Shown one piece after another: positions 60,636 through 64,000 of a stretch of 64,000 bases of DNA. A program made the position numbers and the translations under genes. Under the pieces are notes generated by a model. That model was not told where the DNA came from and searched no databases. It saw only the letters and a list, made by a program, of their open reading frames with translations. Positions within the stretch are counted from its first letter, which is position 1, and every line of letters begins with the position of its first letter. Where the stretch lies: positions 45,832,001 through 45,896,000 of the forward strand of contig CP141127.1 in the NCBI GenBank assembly GCA_035236585.1. The letters run 5' to 3'. This stretch comes from Warburgia ugandensis (taxonomy: Eukaryota > Streptophyta > Magnoliopsida > Canellales > Canellaceae).

Positions 60636-61024
60636 GAATAAGTGTGAAAATAATGACTGTAATTCATCTAATTTTTCAAAGTAATTGATGATCAAGAGTC
60701 AAGCTCACTCAAGGATCCCTTTAGAATCCTAAATAGGGTGTGTTTTCCATGAGATAATGAAGGGAAGATTACTTGAGGTGGACCAATGGGGAGTTAGCCA
60801 GAGAAAGAGATTAGAAAGAGGAGATTTATGCATGATTTCAAGGAAGCTTTCACCATGAATAAGAGAGAAAAAATAGTGGGTTGAAGGGTGGAGCATGAAA
60901 GGTGATTGGAAGAGAGAAAAATGGTGGGCTTCCATGAACTATAAGTGGAGAGTTTATAAGGAAAAAATATCATTTACAACGGGAGCTTTGGGAAGAGCTA
61001 TGTGTGATCTTCATCAAAGGAAAG
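60636..61024. other. Unclassified spacer between two B LTRs
   Basis: Continues 53858-55673 beyond the solo LTR. Purine-rich, no gene or repeat recognised. Confidence 0.4.
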
Positions 61025-61604
61025 TGTAATAACCCCAATTTTAGTAATTAATTGAGAAAATCAATAACGTCTGAGTTTCAGAAATTTTGGAGTGAAATAT
61101 TAGGGTTATTTAAAATATACTTCTTATAAAAGTATAATCAAAGAATAAGACATGTACAATTGAAATTAAACTTATCAAACCCTTCAGAATGACTGTAAGC
61201 ACGACAAATTCTAAATTCGGATGAAAAATCCTTAATTTTCTTCATTATTTTGGACAAAAGGGTAAAATTACTATTTTACCCAAAAATAAAAATCTGAGAC
61301 ATCAAAATTTAGAATGTGCTGAGAAATATGAATCCAACGCCACTAAGTACACTCAATTCTGAGATCATGGGAATAAACCCTATTTTATATTTTTATAAAG
61401 GGCAAAATGGTCTTTTTACACCATGTGGGGCCCACAAGGGACCCAAAAAAGAATCCTATGGCCAGCCCACATAAAATCATGGGTCAAACCATACTAGCTG
61501 GTCTTGGGGAAGAAAGTGGAGAATGGGAGAATCATATGCTAAATTAATAACAATAAATTAATCATCATCATTACACATCATCATGAAAGAAGACCCAAAA
61601 TGCC

Positions 61605-61612
61605 TATAAATA
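61605..61612 (+). promoter_or_regulatory. TATA box, rightmost B LTR
   Basis: GCCTATAAATAC, about 580 bases after the LTR start. Confidence 0.7.
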
Positions 61613-62345
61613 CAACCCCAAAAATCCTCCAAAAATATTCATAAAATTTCCACAAAATTTTCTTCACTTTCCCTACAAATTTAGACCTAGATCCATACCC
61701 AAAAACCCAAAACTCTCAAGAAATCTCCCTCTTTTCATTTTCTTTTTCTTTTTCTAGATTGGAACAAGAGACCTAAATTCAATTAGACACTCTGTTCCAG
61801 ATCTAATATCACAAATCCCACCGTCAAAAACTTCCTACCATACCTTATCTATAAAACCCCCAAAAATATCAAGATCCAACGGTTCAAACAACGGAAATTG
61901 AAAGAAAGGTGGATCTTGGGCTATATTACAATCAAAACGGGTATTCTTTTAAATTGGACCATATAACATACATTTTTCTCCAATCAAGTAGGAGAAACTA
62001 CTTCCTGGACATTTTTATTATTGTTTGATGAAATTTATACTTTACTGCAATTTTAATTGGGTGAAAAATGATAAAAATAAAGTAAATAATAGAACCTTCA
62101 ATTCAAGTCGATTGAGGGCTCAGATTGAAAATCTGACCTTACCAATCAATCTAGAAGGGTCCAAAACCCCTAGGGTAAAATTTTCAATAAATTTCATGGA
62201 GTTTTGAACCCTCAAATGAGAAGGGATTGATTGGGCGATCCAAACAGACTGTCTGATCTCCCGATCGGACCCAGTCCCATGGACGACGTGTGAGACGCCG
62301 CACGTGCACCTGCGCAGTACGTACGATGTCGTCCCGCGCGCGTCT

Positions 62346-62372
62346 ATGGATGTCCCAGGCGGGAGCATCCAT
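62346..62372 (+). repeat. 11-pair tetraloop hairpin in rightmost B LTR
   Basis: ATGGATGTCCC / loop AGGC / GGGAGCATCCAT with a single bulged G. Its sequence differs from the other hairpins, but position and shape are the same. Confidence 0.55.
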
Positions 62373-64000
62373 CTCTTGTCCGCGACGAACCGAGCATTCC
62401 GCCCGGCTCGTTTTCGCCTAACTAATCTGGGCCGTCCATTCCGATGGGCCTAGATCAAATCTAGGCCCTAGGAATGGACTGTGAACTTTCAGATCTGATT
62501 TTGAAGTCATATGAACACCAAATTGAGATTGGAAAGAGGCTATGGAAAGCTTACAACCTATATTTTCTTATTAAATGATAAAATGGAGAAAATATGTAAT
62601 AAAACTTTCTGTATTTAAGAAACAAGTTTTCAATTGCCAAGATCTTCAAGATCTGAGATGATCAGATCTTGTAAATATGTTTTAATAATGATATAATATT
62701 GAAATTAAGTTATCTAAATGGTTTATTTGGACATATATAAGAGATATTAAGGGATTTACCCACTATGGTGGAAAAACCCTAAAAATTACAAAGGGACCCA
62801 CTTGATCAATAAGATCAAGTGTAATTAGATCCTTGGGATGGATGGAATGGATGTTGATATGATGAAATCCAAGGAGATCATGGATGGATTATGACAAAAA
62901 CAAATCAATATGATCTTTCGAACTTAATAAAGAAAACCCCCTAAATATAGCTAAAACCCTTAATAAAAAGGAAAATATCTAAGATCTAATGGTTGCATCA
63001 TAAGTAAAAGTTTCTAATAATCTTAATCTAATTAATTTACATGTCTTTTATTTGATAAAATAATTATAAATGTGATTTATGTTATAAATTAGGAAGCATG
63101 ATAGTGTAATTCTTAAATTTTACATGTTATGCTCTAAATGTTATTAGATTGTTATAATAGGCTAAAAATTTAATTATCCTAGGGCCAAGTTAGGTTAAAT
63201 TTGAGATTTTAGCATGATTCCATGAGATTACTAGTAAAATTTCATATATTACATAACTTAGGATCATGCTAGTTTAAGTATAGTTTTATTCCATTAGGTT
63301 CAGTTACATTCATAGAGAGCATGTTAGTATAAATGTTTGTTGAATTTATATTGTAGTCATGATTTAAAGTTTATGATTTAATTGTTGTCAAATTTTATTA
63401 GTAGATTCAAATGTTAAGTAGTTGTTGAGATATAATGAGCATAAATCACCAAAATGTAATCTAATTGAAAATCAGAGTTTCATGAACACATAAGAGGAAG
63501 GAATGACTTTGACTTAACATTAGTAAGGGCTATAGTTAGTAGGACAATATAAGGATTATCAAATCCTTAGCTCAAACTAGGAGAATAATAAACCCCATGA
63601 ATGACATTGTAAATGTTCATGGGCTTAATTAAAATCTATTAGAAAGAGTACTTAGGGTCAACATGCTTATAGGAACCTTATGAAAGGTTGAGCTATGGTC
63701 AGTGAATGTTGAACATAGTGGTTAAAGGGGTTATCTAATAGAGCCTCGCTCTTCTCCTACCTTCCGTTGACGTTTGTGAGGTCTAAACACCTCCTTACAT
63801 GAGGATTGAAGTAACCACTTTGTGTTCACCCATTCAGCTAGTAAGCGTTAGCCAATTGGAAATAAGAGGAGCAGTCTAGCCTTAGGCTTAAATAAGTTAC
63901 CTTCAACCAGCAAAACATTAACTAGTTGAATAATAATAGTAAGAGTACAAAAGGCTAGTAAATTACCTAACGCTAATAAAAATTGTAAGTAAGATAAGGA

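Larger units (their letters stand above)
61025..64000 (+). mobile_element. Family B LTR, cut by the right window edge
   Basis: Starts TGTAATAACCCC after AAAG and follows the B LTR for 2976 bases. TATA 61605-61612; weakened donor CAA|GTAGGA near 61988; GC island about 62250-62420 with a hairpin at 62346-62372. Whether it is a solo LTR or a 5' LTR depends on sequence to the right. Confidence 0.9.

Noticed and set aside
1..64000. A host protein-coding gene or a new defence-like gene system
   Set aside because: No conserved multi-exon gene, domain order or intact long frame was found outside transposon relics. The notable signals are cis-acting features of the LTRs.

Overview
The window looks like gene-free, repeat-dense nuclear DNA from a seed plant. 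It is AT-rich, has no intact host gene, and is almost entirely nested LTR retrotransposons and their relics. Four places carry the 12-base TGGTATCAGAGC site complementary to the 3' end of plant initiator-methionine tRNA, each 2 to 3 bases after an LTR end. The coding relics are Ty3/gypsy (Tekay/Del-like gag and chromodomain tails, and Tat/Athila gag, protease and RT), one Ty1/copia RT and one RTE-type LINE. The species cannot be named from the sequence. The family names used here (A1, A2, B, C, D) are mine.

Layout, left to right. 1-395 is the end of a minus-strand A1 LTR. 396-1247 holds a minus-strand Tat-type RT relic. 1248-4795 is the 5' LTR, primer site and a stub of an old C element. 4796-13433 is an A1 element with two LTRs around 3.5 kb of non-coding DNA (LARD-like). 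13434-19789 is a B element (truncated 5' LTR, primer site, broken gag); its 3' LTR starts at 19790 and is interrupted at 21281 by an A2 element (21282-26160) that keeps a decayed gag joined to the last part of pol. Another B LTR fragment follows to 28880. 28881-37118 is a decayed gypsy pol, split by a minus-strand D solo LTR (29875-35582) that itself carries an A2 solo LTR (30825-33493). 37119-38095 has a C-like LTR start and a copia RT relic. 38096-50085 is a minus-strand Athila-like element split by a B solo LTR (40295-45393). 50086-51957 is a B/A2 chimera and 51958-53215 an RTE relic. Simple repeats and an unclassified stretch follow, then a minus-strand B solo LTR (55674-60635) and a B LTR running off the right edge.

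The most interesting signal lies inside the LTRs. They are very long (about 2.6 to 5.1 kb), yet the TATA box is only about 370 to 560 bases from the LTR start. Families A1, A2, B and D share one order of elements although much of their sequence differs: TATA box; a consensus splice donor (CAG|GTA) about 110 to 380 bases downstream; a GC-rich island that can form short-loop hairpins; a conserved GC-rich module; a short inverted repeat directly followed by a pyrimidine-rich 3' splice-site-like motif; the LTR end and primer site. In both elements that keep gag, another AG acceptor touches the gag ATG. This suggests, without proof, that these elements splice their leader: unspliced RNA would keep the hairpins and primer site (genome), and spliced RNA would lose them (Gag translation).

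Nothing here looks able to move on its own. Pol is missing or shattered, gag frames carry stops, and several copies are solo LTRs with target-site duplications. All similarity statements are by eye; no identities or ages were computed.
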